Source: GCA-2711565 sp963664245
GTDB lineage: Bacteria > Bacteroidota > Bacteroidia > Bacteroidales > GCA-2711565
DNA: 64,000 nt
Assembly (NCBI GenBank): GCA_963664245.1
Contig: OY760934.1
Span: 3,100,001-3,164,000, forward strand
Reading direction: 5' to 3'
The position numbers and the translations under genes were made by a program. Of the stretch, positions 1 through 9,082 are shown piece after piece. The notes under the pieces were generated by a model. The model saw nothing but the letters and a program-made list of their open reading frames with translations, was not told the DNA's origin and did not search any database. The stretch's first letter is position 1. The number at the start of each line of letters is the position of its first letter.

Positions 1-1
1 T

Positions 2-529
2 AATTCGGAAGATTTAGAGCCTGCCATTGGCGAAGCAACCGGATTGTTCCGCAATATCAGGGGTGACCAGCTGGGCGAACCCGACACTTTCGGAATCGCA
101 AAAAGTGACTCTATTGCTCAAATGCTTATCAGCTTGATGGGGCAGGTAACCCTGGCAGCTACTTTTATCGGCTTGATTACTTTGATGGGAGCAGCTATCG
201 GCTTGATGAATATTATGCTGGTTTCGGTTACCGAGCGAACCCGTGAAATAGGCATCCGGAAATCGATGGGTGCCACAAAAAAAACGATTCGGAACCAATT
301 TTTTGTAGAAGCTATTGTGATTGGGCAAATTGGTGGGTTGCTGGGAATTGTTTTAGGCATTTTGATTGGAAATATTTTAGCTTTGACCACCGGGGGAACT
401 TTTATCATCCCTTGGATGTGGATTTTTGTGGGCGTTCTTCTTTGCTTCCTGGTTGCCATTGTTTCGGGCATCATTCCGGCGTATAAAGCAGCGAAACTTG
501 ATCCTATCGAATCGTTGAGGTACGAGTAA
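2..529 (+). CDS. ABC transporter permease, MacB/FtsX type (C-terminal part)
   Basis: This is the C-terminal 175 residues of an inner-membrane permease; the reading frame is open to the left edge, so the start lies outside the window. It shows the typical end of an FtsX-fold permease: a membrane segment (QVTLAATFIGLITLMGA), the cytoplasmic loop motif SVTERTREIGIRKSMGAT, two more hydrophobic segments, and the closing phrase PAYKAAKLDPIESLRYE. Family members work with an ATPase and a periplasmic adaptor (MacA-like) to export lipoproteins, peptides or drugs, or to send mechanical signals across the envelope. The substrate cannot be read from this fragment. A second FtsX-type permease at 57801-60200 ends in a similar phrase but is a separate, longer protein. 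Confidence 0.9.
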   Translation, partial: NSEDLEPAIGEATGLFRNIRGDQLGEPDTFGIAKSDSIAQMLISLMGQVTLAATFIGLITLMGAAIGLMNIMLVSVTERTREIGIRKSMGATKKTIRNQFFVEAIVIGQIGGLLGIVLGILIGNILALTTGGTFIIPWMWIFVGVLLCFLVAIVSGIIPAYKAAKLDPIESLRYE

Positions 530-578
530 TATGATTCACCTCGGGTTCAAGCGAAAATGTATTTCCGTGTAAAATTTG

Positions 579-1991
579 TTATAGGTTAAAACAAATTGTT
601 TTGGGTTCGGTCATTTCCTGTAAAGAAAATTTCACGCCTTCACGTCCCAGACCGGAATTTTTTATGCCGCCAAAAGGCATGGAATCTAAGCGGTAGTCGG
701 TTGATTCGTTAATGATTACGCCGCCGCAATCGAGGCTGTATGCGGTTCTCAGTGCAAGGTTGACATCTTTGGTAAAGACTGCGGCATGCAAACCATAATC
801 CAGGCTGTTTGCTTTTTCAACGGCTTCCTCCATCGAACTAATTTTATAAAGATTAACCACTGGCCCAAAAATTTCTTCGTAATGCATTTTTGCAGATTCC
901 GGTACATTTTCCAAAACGGTTGGCAGATACACGGCTCCGTTTCGTTGGCCTCCGCACAAACAAACTGCTCCTGCTTCAATGGCTTCGTTTACGGTTGCTT
1001 CAACCCGCATTGCTTCCGTTTCGGTGATTAAAGGCCCCATGTCGGTTTCTTCGAGCAATTTATCGCCAACTTTATAAGCTTTGGTTCTTTCAACAAATAA
1101 TTCCCTGAAATCTTCATAAATATCTTCATGAATATATAAGCGCTGAACCCCGATACAATTTTGCCCGGCCGCCCAAAATGCTCCCGAAACACACGATTCA
1201 ACCGTGTGTTCAAGCTCGGCATCTTTCCAGACAATAACGGGCGAATTGGAACCGAGCTCCATCCCGATTTTTTTGATCCCTACTATGGAAACAATTTTCT
1301 TCCCGGCTTCTACGCCCCCGGTAAAACTTACCATTCTGACGACATCCGATTTTACCAGCCTTTCGCCGATGATACTTCCCTGCCCGGTAATTAATTGCAG
1401 TATTTCGGGGGGCATGCCCGAGCTCAACAATGCTTCAACCAGCTTGATGGCAGATAATGGGGTTACCGTGGCCGGTTTTAGGATGATGCTGTTTCCTGCA
1501 GCAATGGCCGGACCCAGTTTGTGTGCCACCAGGTTGATGGGGTCATTAAAGGGCGTTATAGCCAGTACTACGCCAATGGGCATCCGGTAAAAATATCCAA
1601 TTTTATTTTCACCGCCCGGGTAAGCGTCAAAAGGGATGGTTTCTCCATTAAGTCTTTTGGCTTCTTCTGCCGAAACCATGAGGGTATTAACGCATCGTCC
1701 CACTTCTTTTTTTGCTTCCCGAATGGTTTTTGAACTTTCTTTTGCCAGAATCAAAGCAAATTCATCGATTCTTTTTTCGATACAGTCGGCAGTGTTTTTT
1801 AAAATTTTAAACCGTTCATAAACGCTAAGTTTCCGGCTGACTTCAAAGCCTTTTTTTGCGGCTTCCAGGGCAAGGTCAGCGTCATCAAGGTCGGCAGCGG
1901 GAACGGTGTCGATTGTTTCTCCCGAGAACGGATCAATAACCGCTATTTTATTCGTTTTGTCAATCCATTGCGAATTAATAAACATTTTCAT
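579..1991 (-). CDS. NAD(P)-dependent aldehyde dehydrogenase
   Basis: A 470-residue soluble aldehyde dehydrogenase. Catalytic residues are present: Asn149 in ITPFNDP, Glu245 in MELGSNSP and the nucleophile Cys279 in GQNCIGVQR. The C-terminal phrase INESTDYRLDSMPFGG, followed by GLGREGVKF, resembles the lactaldehyde, phosphonoacetaldehyde and sulfoacetaldehyde dehydrogenase branch of the superfamily more than the glyceraldehyde-3-phosphate (GapN) branch, but the substrate cannot be settled. I chose the ATG at 1991, which gives a normal N-terminus (MKMFINSQWI); the frame is open to 2060 but that extension looks untranslated. The gene stands alone, convergent with the permease ahead of it. Confidence 0.85.
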   Translation of the reverse strand: MKMFINSQWIDKTNKIAVIDPFSGETIDTVPAADLDDADLALEAAKKGFEVSRKLSVYERFKILKNTADCIEKRIDEFALILAKESSKTIREAKKEVGRCVNTLMVSAEEAKRLNGETIPFDAYPGGENKIGYFYRMPIGVVLAITPFNDPINLVAHKLGPAIAAGNSIILKPATVTPLSAIKLVEALLSSGMPPEILQLITGQGSIIGERLVKSDVVRMVSFTGGVEAGKKIVSIVGIKKIGMELGSNSPVIVWKDAELEHTVESCVSGAFWAAGQNCIGVQRLYIHEDIYEDFRELFVERTKAYKVGDKLLEETDMGPLITETEAMRVEATVNEAIEAGAVCLCGGQRNGAVYLPTVLENVPESAKMHYEEIFGPVVNLYKISSMEEAVEKANSLDYGLHAAVFTKDVNLALRTAYSLDCGGVIINESTDYRLDSMPFGGIKNSGLGREGVKFSLQEMTEPKTICFNL

Positions 1992-2334
1992 AGTGTGGTA
2001 ATTTGGTTGATGATTGATAAAGATAAAAGAAATCTTAAACTTAATTTCAAATTTTAACAAACGCTGACTTTCTTACGATAAGAGCTTTGTTCCTTTTTTG
2101 AACAGTATTTACAATAGCGGCAAGCTGTTTACTTTGCCTGTTAACCAATACAAACAGAAACAAACATTCAATAACATCCTTTTTTATTGTATGAACATAC
2201 TTTGCTTTGACGACCTTATAAGAAATCGTTACATCTGAAAAGATGTGAAAATTAAATTTTTTGTAAGATGCTTAATTTAGAATATACCCTTGCGGAATAC
2301 GGAAAAGAAATGTGTTATGGTTTTTTAGCGGATT

Positions 2335-3417
2335 TTACTTTTTCAATATTTCAATCAAATTTTTATTGATATACAAAGTTTCTCTTCCAACCTTTTGTGA
2401 TTCGAGGATTCCTGTTTTCCCCAATTCTTTTAAATATCTTGATGCTGCTTTTCGTTCAACCCCTAGCTGATTAACTACAAATTCAATTTTTGAGTAAGGT
2501 TGCTCAAAAAGCAACTCAACTAATTCTTTCTTGTAAATCTTTGGTGCATCAATTTTTACTTTCTCAATGGTTTGTTTAAGTAGCTGTCGAATTGCATTTA
2601 TCTTTTCAATAGTTTGAATAGACGTAACTTCTACCGCTTTTAATATGAATAATATCCATTCTTCCCATTTCCCAGACTTGTTTGTTTGATTAAGTAATCT
2701 GTAATAATTTTGTTTGTTTTCAATGAGATATGAACTTAAATATAAAATTGGGATATCAATTAAGCGATTTAGAATCAGGTATAAGATGTTTAAAATTCGT
2801 CCTGTTCTTCCATTTCCGTCGTAAAAAGGATGAATGCTTTCAAATTGATGATGAAGTACAGCAAGGTTGATTAATGGAGATATATCATCTTGCCCCTGAT
2901 TGAAATAGTCTATAAAATTTGACAATAAATCCTGAATCTCATTTTTGTCTTGAGGAGGAGTATAAACAACTTTTCCTGTTGTGTCATTTTTGAGGACTGT
3001 TCCGGGAATGCTTCTTATTCCTGCACTATTTCCAGTTAACTCATGTTGGATGTCGATTATGTCGTTTACCTTTAGAAATCCTTGTTTTTCAATTAATCCA
3101 AACCCTTTGAAGATTGCTTTCCGATAATTGACAACCTCTTTTATTTGTGGGGGAAAGTTTGATTTATTAACAGTCAGGGCTTTATAAAGCTCGTCTTGTG
3201 TTGTAATAATATTTTCAATTTCAGAACTTCCTTTTGCTTCTTGAAGGACAATCGCATTTATTAACATCGACTGATTGGGAATTGTATTTGCAATTCCTTT
3301 TAATTCGGCTAATGCGGCTGTTGCGTTATTTACTTCTCTTAAAATTGCAAGGGTTTCAATTTTTTCTCTTTTCGGAGGAAGTTTATCTAAAATTCGAGAT
3401 GGTGCCTTTTGTCCCAT
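2335..3417 (-). CDS. Fic family protein (AMP transferase with self-inhibition and a winged helix)
   Basis: A 360-residue Fic protein. The active-site loop HPFYDGNGRTGR (His196 to Arg207) matches the canonical HxFx(D/E)GNGRxxR motif for transfer of AMP from ATP to a target hydroxyl. An N-terminal helix carries SSEIEN (Ser64-Asn69), the class II inhibitory signature (S/T)xxxE(G/N); Glu68 would block the gamma-phosphate site, so no separate antitoxin is expected. Residues about 290-355 look like a winged helix-turn-helix (LGVERKAASRYLKELGKTG). This layout matches stand-alone chromosomal Fic proteins rather than VbhT/FicT toxins. The gene is more AT-rich than its neighbours, which hints at transfer. 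A perfect palindrome overlaps its probable promoter. Confidence 0.93.
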   Translation of the reverse strand: MGQKAPSRILDKLPPKREKIETLAILREVNNATAALAELKGIANTIPNQSMLINAIVLQEAKGSSEIENIITTQDELYKALTVNKSNFPPQIKEVVNYRKAIFKGFGLIEKQGFLKVNDIIDIQHELTGNSAGIRSIPGTVLKNDTTGKVVYTPPQDKNEIQDLLSNFIDYFNQGQDDISPLINLAVLHHQFESIHPFYDGNGRTGRILNILYLILNRLIDIPILYLSSYLIENKQNYYRLLNQTNKSGKWEEWILFILKAVEVTSIQTIEKINAIRQLLKQTIEKVKIDAPKIYKKELVELLFEQPYSKIEFVVNQLGVERKAASRYLKELGKTGILESQKVGRETLYINKNLIEILKK

Positions 3418-3434
3418 ATCTTTGCTATTTGTAC

Positions 3435-3454
3435 CAAAAATACTAAATTTAGTA
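3435..3454 (-). promoter_or_regulatory. Candidate fic promoter with palindromic operator
   Basis: On the minus strand TATTTTTG (3435-3442) fits the TAnnTTTG minus-7 element, 18 bp ahead of the fic start codon. It abuts and overlaps the perfect 14-bp palindrome tactaaatttagta at 3441-3454. A regulator bound there would cover the promoter. The winged helix in Fic itself is the obvious candidate, but this is inference, and a good minus-33 TTTG is not visible. Confidence 0.4.
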
Positions 3455-3582
3455 CAAGTATGTGTTAAAATATGAAGTTTTTTACGTTGGCAGGCAGATT
3501 AGTATATCTAAAAGATTTGGTGTTTTGAAGTATTACATAGGCTTTGGAGTAAACTTCTTGTTTTATCGAGTGTGGAATGTTA

Positions 3583-3655
3583 TAAAAAATCATCAATCGT
3601 ATAATGCCGGGGAGAAGCATTATATCAAACTACTTGAGTAAAGTTAGAAAAAAAT
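3583..3655. repeat. Dispersed intergenic element, copy 1
   Basis: The core aatgccggggagaagcatt lies at 3603-3621, with arms aatgc/gcatt. It is preceded by aaaaaatcatc and followed by agtaaagtta and an A-rich tail. The same layout recurs at 15528 and 56440. It occupies part of the 313-bp gap between citC and fic; besides this copy and the fic promoter I see nothing else in the gap. Read on the minus strand, the short hairpin is followed by a T-run. Confidence 0.7.
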
Positions 3656-3730
3656 TGGTAAATGCAAAATCTCCAATGCTGAATGTAGAATTCAGAAGGG
3701 AAAAAGGGTTTTAGTTTTTCAACGGATTGT

Positions 3731-4807
3731 TTAATGCCTCTGTTCCGAATGGGTAATTTTATCCCTGATCGGTAACGATTCTTCCGACAATAAATAATTA
3801 AACGTTGTTTCCGGCAGAAAATCAGAAGTGCTTTCTATGTCGTTGTTTTTGATGGCTGCCCTTACCTTTGAAGCACTGATAAAATTGCTGCTCTCGCCAA
3901 TTGATTTGCGGTCGATTTCAAACAATTCGATGTGGTGGTTTTTCAGTATTTTTTTCATGGCTACGTTGTAAGCTGCCGTGGTTTTACAGTACACTTCGGT
4001 GCCAACATAACGTTTACGGATGTTTAATTGTGGGGCAATGTGTGTTGCAAATATTGTAATGTCGAGTTCGGTTTGTTTTTCAACAATCATATCAACCGAT
4101 TCGTTTTTCAGGAAATAAGCCGGAAAAGTGGCCGATGAAACAATGTATTTATCGCCCCTAATCATGACAACATTTTTTAAATGGGCGGTTCCTTCTTTGA
4201 TTAGTTTCCATCTTACCTCGAAAGGAAAAACGGAGCGGTCTTCTTCCACCACAAAAATATAAAGAACCTCATTTTCGGAGGCGGCCTTTTCGATCAAATA
4301 TTTATGCCCGTTGGTAAAAGGATTGGCATTAACAACAACGGCGGCAACATTATCGGAATTTGTTGGCAGCTTTTTCGATCTAAGATAGGCTTTGTAATTA
4401 TCAATGGTTTCGTAGCCGAATTCGAGCAGGGTGTAAATTGGCGGGGCCGATGCGATTTGCTTGAACCCGATTCCTTCAAATTTTTCAACATTTTGCGGAA
4501 GCGTAAAAACAAAAGCCGTTTTGTAATTGTTTGCCAGCGTTGTCTCGGTCAGGTGTGTTGCAATCAGGGCGAAAGCGGTCGTGTCACGAAACTTGGGAGA
4601 AACGGCCACATATTTTAGGATGTTGTTACTTAAAGACCCCGTCCCTATTAAATTGCCATTCAGGTTAACCAAAACCATGGTGTAATCAACCGTCTCTTTT
4701 GCATAATCAAGCCCTAAGGATTCTAAAAAGGTTTTAACCATTCTTATATCGTAAGGATTGGAAAGGTCTAAAACCTCCTGTCGGTAATCAGTGTTTTCAA
4801 CTTCCAT
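3731..4807 (-). CDS. citC: [Citrate (pro-3S)-lyase] ligase CitC
   Basis: A 358-residue enzyme that acetylates the thiol of the citrate lyase prosthetic group using ATP and acetate, switching the lyase on. Residues about 1-130 form a GNAT-like domain (GTGSLSNNILKYVAVSPKFR). Residues about 150-350 form a nucleotidyltransferase domain with the motif NANPFTNGHKYLI (about 160-172) and the conserved block VVEEDRSVFPFEVR. Length and layout fit CitC. It is the last gene of the acnB-to-citC operon, and its ATG at 4807 lies 11 bp inside the end of citXG, so translation is probably coupled. No terminator is evident after it. Confidence 0.96.
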   Translation of the reverse strand: MEVENTDYRQEVLDLSNPYDIRMVKTFLESLGLDYAKETVDYTMVLVNLNGNLIGTGSLSNNILKYVAVSPKFRDTTAFALIATHLTETTLANNYKTAFVFTLPQNVEKFEGIGFKQIASAPPIYTLLEFGYETIDNYKAYLRSKKLPTNSDNVAAVVVNANPFTNGHKYLIEKAASENEVLYIFVVEEDRSVFPFEVRWKLIKEGTAHLKNVVMIRGDKYIVSSATFPAYFLKNESVDMIVEKQTELDITIFATHIAPQLNIRKRYVGTEVYCKTTAAYNVAMKKILKNHHIELFEIDRKSIGESSNFISASKVRAAIKNNDIESTSDFLPETTFNYLLSEESLPIRDKITHSEQRH

Positions 4808-6167
4808 GATTGAATTTGTTGTTTACAAAATATAAGAATATAGAAACGGCTAACAAATCGGCCGAACCACCCGGAGAGATTTTTTTCTCCTTGCAAAAAT
4901 CAATGAGGCTTTGGCTTTTTTGTTCTTTTGTCCCTTTGGATTTTAATGCTTCAGCGGCTTTGTTTTTAAGATCGTTCAATGTTTGCAAGTCGCTTCGGTA
5001 CAAAATATTGGTGTCGGAATTGTTTGCCATGATCGAAAGAAGTACATCCATTAACAACGATTGTAATTCTTCGTAATCGAGTTTCCCGAAATCGGCATTG
5101 GCCAACAACGAAAGTCCGGAATGGATGGAGGTGCTAAAGCCTGATGCCACTTCATAGCGAGCTCCTCCACCAATTCCTTTCCCGTATTTTTCATAGCATA
5201 CCCTGCCATGTGTTTTTTCTGTCGAATTATTTTCTAGCTCGGCTAATAATGTTTTGCCAATGTTTGTCGAAACTTCTTTGAATTTTTCAATATCAAAGCT
5301 ATTGGTGTTCGAAATAATATTAGCGGTAATAAATAAAGCTACTCCCATCAAAAAAATAATCCCTTTCTGGGTGTTTACATTGTTGGTCGATGCAAACATG
5401 TCTTTTTCCATCTGCAAGCCTGTTTCCCTGATTAAGGGCAAAGCCCCGGAAAAATCACCCGTAAAAACATATCCTGCCTGTGCAAGTTGGTTAAAGTATT
5501 GTGATATAGCTGCACTACTGTTCAGAAAAGTGAAATAATCCATGTCGTTGTGTACCCCGGAATTGTAGTAATCAACCAGTCCGGGTTTTGGAGAAAGGGC
5601 AACCTCGTATAAGATAGAACGAGAAGCAAGTGCCGCAAGTTCCCTGCAAACATTATCTTTTTTCTTTCCTGAGAAATATTGCATCATTTTTTCTTCTTGG
5701 AATTTCCGTATTTCTTCCAACGAATGTCGCTTCGAACGCATACATTCTATGGCAGAATATTTACCGCAATAAAAACATTTTTTGCTTTTCCCGGAAGAAA
5801 CAGGTTTTCCTTCTTTATCAAACACATCAACATCAATGAACCGTCCTAAAGGATGGTTCATCTCGAAAGACTCGGTGATTTGCTTTAACTGTTCAGGGGA
5901 ACAATTTGCGTTGGTCACCGAGCAGATAAAAAAATCGCCGGCATGATCCGCCGTAATTAATTCCTCTTTTAATTCAACTAATCTCGCTTTTAAAAAGCGT
6001 TTTATTTCATGAATAATTTCCCTGAAAAAATTAGTATAGCACTCCGATGTTTTCGGAAATCCCGGGACATTCAGGGAAACACTCAGGGAAATATTGCCGC
6101 TATCAGCAATTTTATTCCTGATAGCGGCCCTGTTTTCGCGTGCTAATATGATTTTTTTCAGTGGCAT
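4797..6167 (-). CDS. citXG: Bifunctional CitX-CitG (prosthetic group synthesis and transfer for citrate lyase)
   Basis: A 456-residue fusion of two maturation enzymes. Residues about 1-170 are CitX, which attaches the phosphoribosyl-dephospho-CoA group to CitD: GRFIDVDVFDKEGKPVSSGK is followed by CFYCGKYSAIECMRSKRHS, the CitX signature with a Cys pair. Residues about 175-456 are CitG, which makes triphosphoribosyl-dephospho-CoA from ATP and dephospho-CoA: SRSILYEVALSPKPGLVDYY and, later, HGRVCYEKYGKGIGGGARYE. I chose the ATG at 6167 because it gives a clean CitX N-terminus (MPLKKIILAREN) and begins 7 bp after the end of citF. In E. coli citX and citG are separate genes; fused forms are known in some other bacteria. 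Confidence 0.94.
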   Translation of the reverse strand: MPLKKIILARENRAAIRNKIADSGNISLSVSLNVPGFPKTSECYTNFFREIIHEIKRFLKARLVELKEELITADHAGDFFICSVTNANCSPEQLKQITESFEMNHPLGRFIDVDVFDKEGKPVSSGKSKKCFYCGKYSAIECMRSKRHSLEEIRKFQEEKMMQYFSGKKKDNVCRELAALASRSILYEVALSPKPGLVDYYNSGVHNDMDYFTFLNSSAAISQYFNQLAQAGYVFTGDFSGALPLIRETGLQMEKDMFASTNNVNTQKGIIFLMGVALFITANIISNTNSFDIEKFKEVSTNIGKTLLAELENNSTEKTHGRVCYEKYGKGIGGGARYEVASGFSTSIHSGLSLLANADFGKLDYEELQSLLMDVLLSIMANNSDTNILYRSDLQTLNDLKNKAAEALKSKGTKEQKSQSLIDFCKEKKISPGGSADLLAVSIFLYFVNNKFNHGS

Positions 6168-6174
6168 GATTTTA

Positions 6175-7731
6175 TTATTCTTCAACAATTTGCCTGATAA
6201 CATCGATGATGGTGCCATCGCGGTACTCAACAACACCTACAATTCTATCAGAAAATTTTATGGGTTTAGGAATGCCGGTAATTTCGTCAACCTCTTTTTC
6301 CAGATCCCGGATGTCTTTAACATTTAATCCGGCTTTTTTCAGTCGGGCTTCGAGTTCAATATTTCTCGGGTTAACACAAATACCTCTTTCAGTAACCAAA
6401 ACGTCAACGCTTTCTCCGGGAGTAACAATCGTATGTACGCGTTTCTTTATAATAGGAATTCGTCCTCTAAACGACGGACAGACAGCAACGGTTAAGTTGG
6501 CTCCTGATGCAGTGTCGGAGTGGCCTCCGGAAGCACCACGGACGTGTCCTTCGGAACCGGTAATAACGTTAATGTTGAAATCTACGTCTATTTCGAGAAC
6601 ACCCAAAACAACAACGTCGAGTTTGTTGGTAAGGCATCCGCAGTTGAACGGGTTTGCATATAATGTTGATGGTACTTCAACGTGGTTTTTGTTATTCAGT
6701 AACGACTTGCTAACGGCTGCATCAAAGGATTGTACGTCGAAGATTGCTTTAAACAGTCCCTCTTCGAGCATGTCAACGCAATAAGAAGTAACACCTCCAA
6801 GCAGAAAACTTCCAACAATGTTTTGTTTTTTCATTTTCTCCCTGATAAATTTGGCAACTGCCAGTGAAGCACCGCCTGCACCTACCTGAAAGGAGAAGTC
6901 TTTGGCGAAGAACCCCGAGTGTTCAATAACGTCTGCGGCAAGGCGGGCAATACGTAAATCCATGGGAGATTTTGTGATCCGGGTTGTTCCGGTAGCAATT
7001 TTTGACGGATCGCCAATAGAATCTAATTTAACGACATAATCAACAAAACTTTGCCTGATAGAAATAGGGATGCATGGATAATCAACCAGATTGTCGGTTA
7101 CGATGATGCTTTGGTTTGCGTATTGAACATCAACAAAAGCATAACCGATTGAACCAAATGCAGATTTTCCGGTAGCCCCGGTGGCATTGCCTTCGCAATC
7201 GGCAGCCGAAGCGGCAACAATGGTTAAATCAATTTTGATTTTCCCTGTTTTTACCGCGCGGGCCCTGCCACCATGCGAGTGGATTATAACAGGGGTTTTT
7301 AAAGCTCCCCTGGATATGGCATCGCCCAATTTGCCCCTGATTCCCGAAGAGAAAATTTTGGTTATCGTGCCATCTTCAATGTACGAGATCAGTGGATCGT
7401 GTACTGATGTTAGTGAAGATGAGGCGAGGGTGATGTCTTTAATCCCGAGCTTGGCAAGTATGGCAATACTTTTTACAATGATATCGTCCCCGTCTCTCAG
7501 GTGATGGTGAAAGGTAACCGTCATTCCGCTTTTAGGGTTTGTTTTGCGGATAGCGTCTTCCAACGAATCGCACAATTTATTTTGATGAGGTAGTTTTGCT
7601 TTGATGGCAGGGGGGATAATGGGTTCGTCCATCCATCCTTTTTTCAATTTTTCACATGCCCCCTGAAATGGTTCAAGTTTGCCGATTCCTTCGATATATT
7701 CCGGAATTTCTCGGCCGATACTATTTTTCAT
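6175..7731 (-). CDS. citF: Citrate lyase alpha subunit (citrate:acetyl-ACP transferase)
   Basis: A 518-residue protein covering the full CitF family. It exchanges acetyl for citryl on the CitD acyl carrier, the first half-reaction of citrate cleavage. Recognisable blocks include MTVTFHHHLRDGD, IHSHGGRARAVKTGKI, VVAASAADCEGNATG, GGVTSYCVDMLEEG, VITGSEGHVRGASGGHSDTA and the ending VTERGICVNPRN. The protein is cytoplasmic and joins CitD and CitE in the lyase complex. It sits between citE and citXG with a 69-bp gap upstream and 7 bp downstream. Confidence 0.97.
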   Translation of the reverse strand: MKNSIGREIPEYIEGIGKLEPFQGACEKLKKGWMDEPIIPPAIKAKLPHQNKLCDSLEDAIRKTNPKSGMTVTFHHHLRDGDDIIVKSIAILAKLGIKDITLASSSLTSVHDPLISYIEDGTITKIFSSGIRGKLGDAISRGALKTPVIIHSHGGRARAVKTGKIKIDLTIVAASAADCEGNATGATGKSAFGSIGYAFVDVQYANQSIIVTDNLVDYPCIPISIRQSFVDYVVKLDSIGDPSKIATGTTRITKSPMDLRIARLAADVIEHSGFFAKDFSFQVGAGGASLAVAKFIREKMKKQNIVGSFLLGGVTSYCVDMLEEGLFKAIFDVQSFDAAVSKSLLNNKNHVEVPSTLYANPFNCGCLTNKLDVVVLGVLEIDVDFNINVITGSEGHVRGASGGHSDTASGANLTVAVCPSFRGRIPIIKKRVHTIVTPGESVDVLVTERGICVNPRNIELEARLKKAGLNVKDIRDLEKEVDEITGIPKPIKFSDRIVGVVEYRDGTIIDVIRQIVEE

Positions 7732-7800
7732 CTATTTAAAATTTTCAATCTTTTGTTTAATAAATTTGACCTCTAAAAGGTTTGTCTGGCAGCTCAATGT

Positions 7801-8682
7801 TTACAATTTATTTACATCAATATCTGCCAAATCTAAAACCAGTTGGGCGCGGTTTACTACAGGCGCGTCAATCATTTTGCCGTCGAGGGCGAACACTCCG
7901 ATCCCTTTGGCGATATTGGCGTTATATGCTTTAACAATTTTTACGGCTACCCTGATCTCCTCATCGCTGGGGCTAAATACCTCGTGTATGATTTCAATTT
8001 GTCGGGGATTAATTACCGCTTTTCCGGTGAAGCCGATTTTTTTGATATACTCGGTTTCTTCCCGGAGTCCTTCATCGTCGTCAACATCTGTGAAAACAGA
8101 ATCTAGGGCATCAATGCGGTTGGCTTTAGCTGCCATAACAATGGCTTTGCGGGCATAGTCCAAACCGGCATTGTCTTTGGTTTTTACAATTCCCATGTCG
8201 GCGGTTAAATCCTGTCCTCCCATGGTGATCGCATCAACATTGGGGTGAGAGGCTGCAATTTCAAATACATTTTGCACGCCGATAGCGGTTTCGATCATGG
8301 GGTGTATTTTAATTTTTCCTGATGTAATTCCGTGTTTTTTCTCTATTTTTTCGATAATATCAATAACGCTTAAAACATCGTCTTTGGTTTCGATTTTCGG
8401 CAGTCTGATGGCATCGGGCTGAACCGGTACGATGTGTTCCAAATCGGATAAGCCAAAAGGAGTGCTGATATGATTTATTCTGACTGTAACTTCTGCGTTA
8501 TAAAAGTTGTTGTATTTGATCATGTTTCTGACAAGGATTCTGGCTGCATCCTTTTCAGTGAGGGCAATAGCGTCTTCCAAATCAAGCAAAATACTATCGG
8601 CACCGTAAACGCCGCCCTGCTGAACCATTGCCGGGTTATTCCCCGGGATATATAAAGCGGTTCGTCTTTTTAACTTTTTCAT
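7801..8682 (-). CDS. citE: Citrate lyase beta subunit (citryl-ACP lyase)
   Basis: A 293-residue TIM-barrel enzyme of the HpcH/HpaI-CitE superfamily that cleaves citryl-ACP to oxaloacetate and acetyl-ACP. Visible family features: RRTALYIPGNNPAM at the N-terminus, the acidic metal-binding stretch SILLDLEDAIALTEKDAAR, IRLPKIETKDDV, HPMIETAIGVQNVFEIA, ITMGGQDLTADMG, and the terminal FSPSDEEIRVAVKIVKAY. Its size (about 290-300 residues) and position between citD and citF support true CitE rather than a stand-alone CitE-like or malyl-CoA lyase protein. Confidence 0.96.
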   Translation of the reverse strand: MKKLKRRTALYIPGNNPAMVQQGGVYGADSILLDLEDAIALTEKDAARILVRNMIKYNNFYNAEVTVRINHISTPFGLSDLEHIVPVQPDAIRLPKIETKDDVLSVIDIIEKIEKKHGITSGKIKIHPMIETAIGVQNVFEIAASHPNVDAITMGGQDLTADMGIVKTKDNAGLDYARKAIVMAAKANRIDALDSVFTDVDDDEGLREETEYIKKIGFTGKAVINPRQIEIIHEVFSPSDEEIRVAVKIVKAYNANIAKGIGVFALDGKMIDAPVVNRAQLVLDLADIDVNKL

Positions 8683-8795
8683 TTATTTTACAATTTATTG
8701 TTTGTTGAATGAAGAAAACAAAAACTTGTTTAGGTGTTGAACCCGGTAGTTTTGTAATCTTCACTCAACATAAGTTCATTTTTAGAGATTAAAAA

Positions 8796-9080
8796 CTAAA
8801 ACGTTCCTTCCTGCTTTCCAAGAGCTCTGAGGATTGCGGTTTCGGTTCTTGCCAAAATGGTTGCGCTAAGCGCACCTTTATCGTTGCAAATTAGGCGAAC
8901 ATCCTGAACGTCGTATTCGTCAAGTACACTGTTAATCTCTTCTTTAATGCTGTTGCCAAATTGTTGCATGACGGGCGATTTAAGCTCTATTATTCTACCT
9001 GCTCCTGTGTCAACAGGTTCAACCAAAATTAAGATGTCGCTCGATTCAAACGTTCCGGCTTGTGCTCGTTTCAATTCCAT
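8796..9080 (-). CDS. citD: Citrate lyase gamma subunit (acyl carrier protein)
   Basis: A 94-residue carrier that bears the phosphoribosyl-dephospho-CoA arm on which acetyl and citryl groups shuttle between CitF and CitE. The attachment serine is Ser14 in AQAGTFESSD, matching the family GT(L/F)ESSD motif. The ending LCNDKGAL-like stretch (ICNDKGALSATILARTETA) is also typical. It starts 2 bp after idh ends, so the lyase genes are transcriptionally and probably translationally tied to idh. The 113-bp gap to citE is the largest in the operon and holds no other reading frame. Confidence 0.95.
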   Translation of the reverse strand: MELKRAQAGTFESSDILILVEPVDTGAGRIIELKSPVMQQFGNSIKEEINSVLDEYDVQDVRLICNDKGALSATILARTETAILRALGKQEGTF

Positions 9081-9082
9081 AT

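Noticed and set aside
579..1991. Aldehyde dehydrogenase considered as non-phosphorylating GAPDH (GapN)
   Set aside because: Overall length fits, but the INESTDYR-type C-terminal phrase points to the lactaldehyde/phosphonoacetaldehyde/sulfoacetaldehyde branch; no specific substrate can be claimed.
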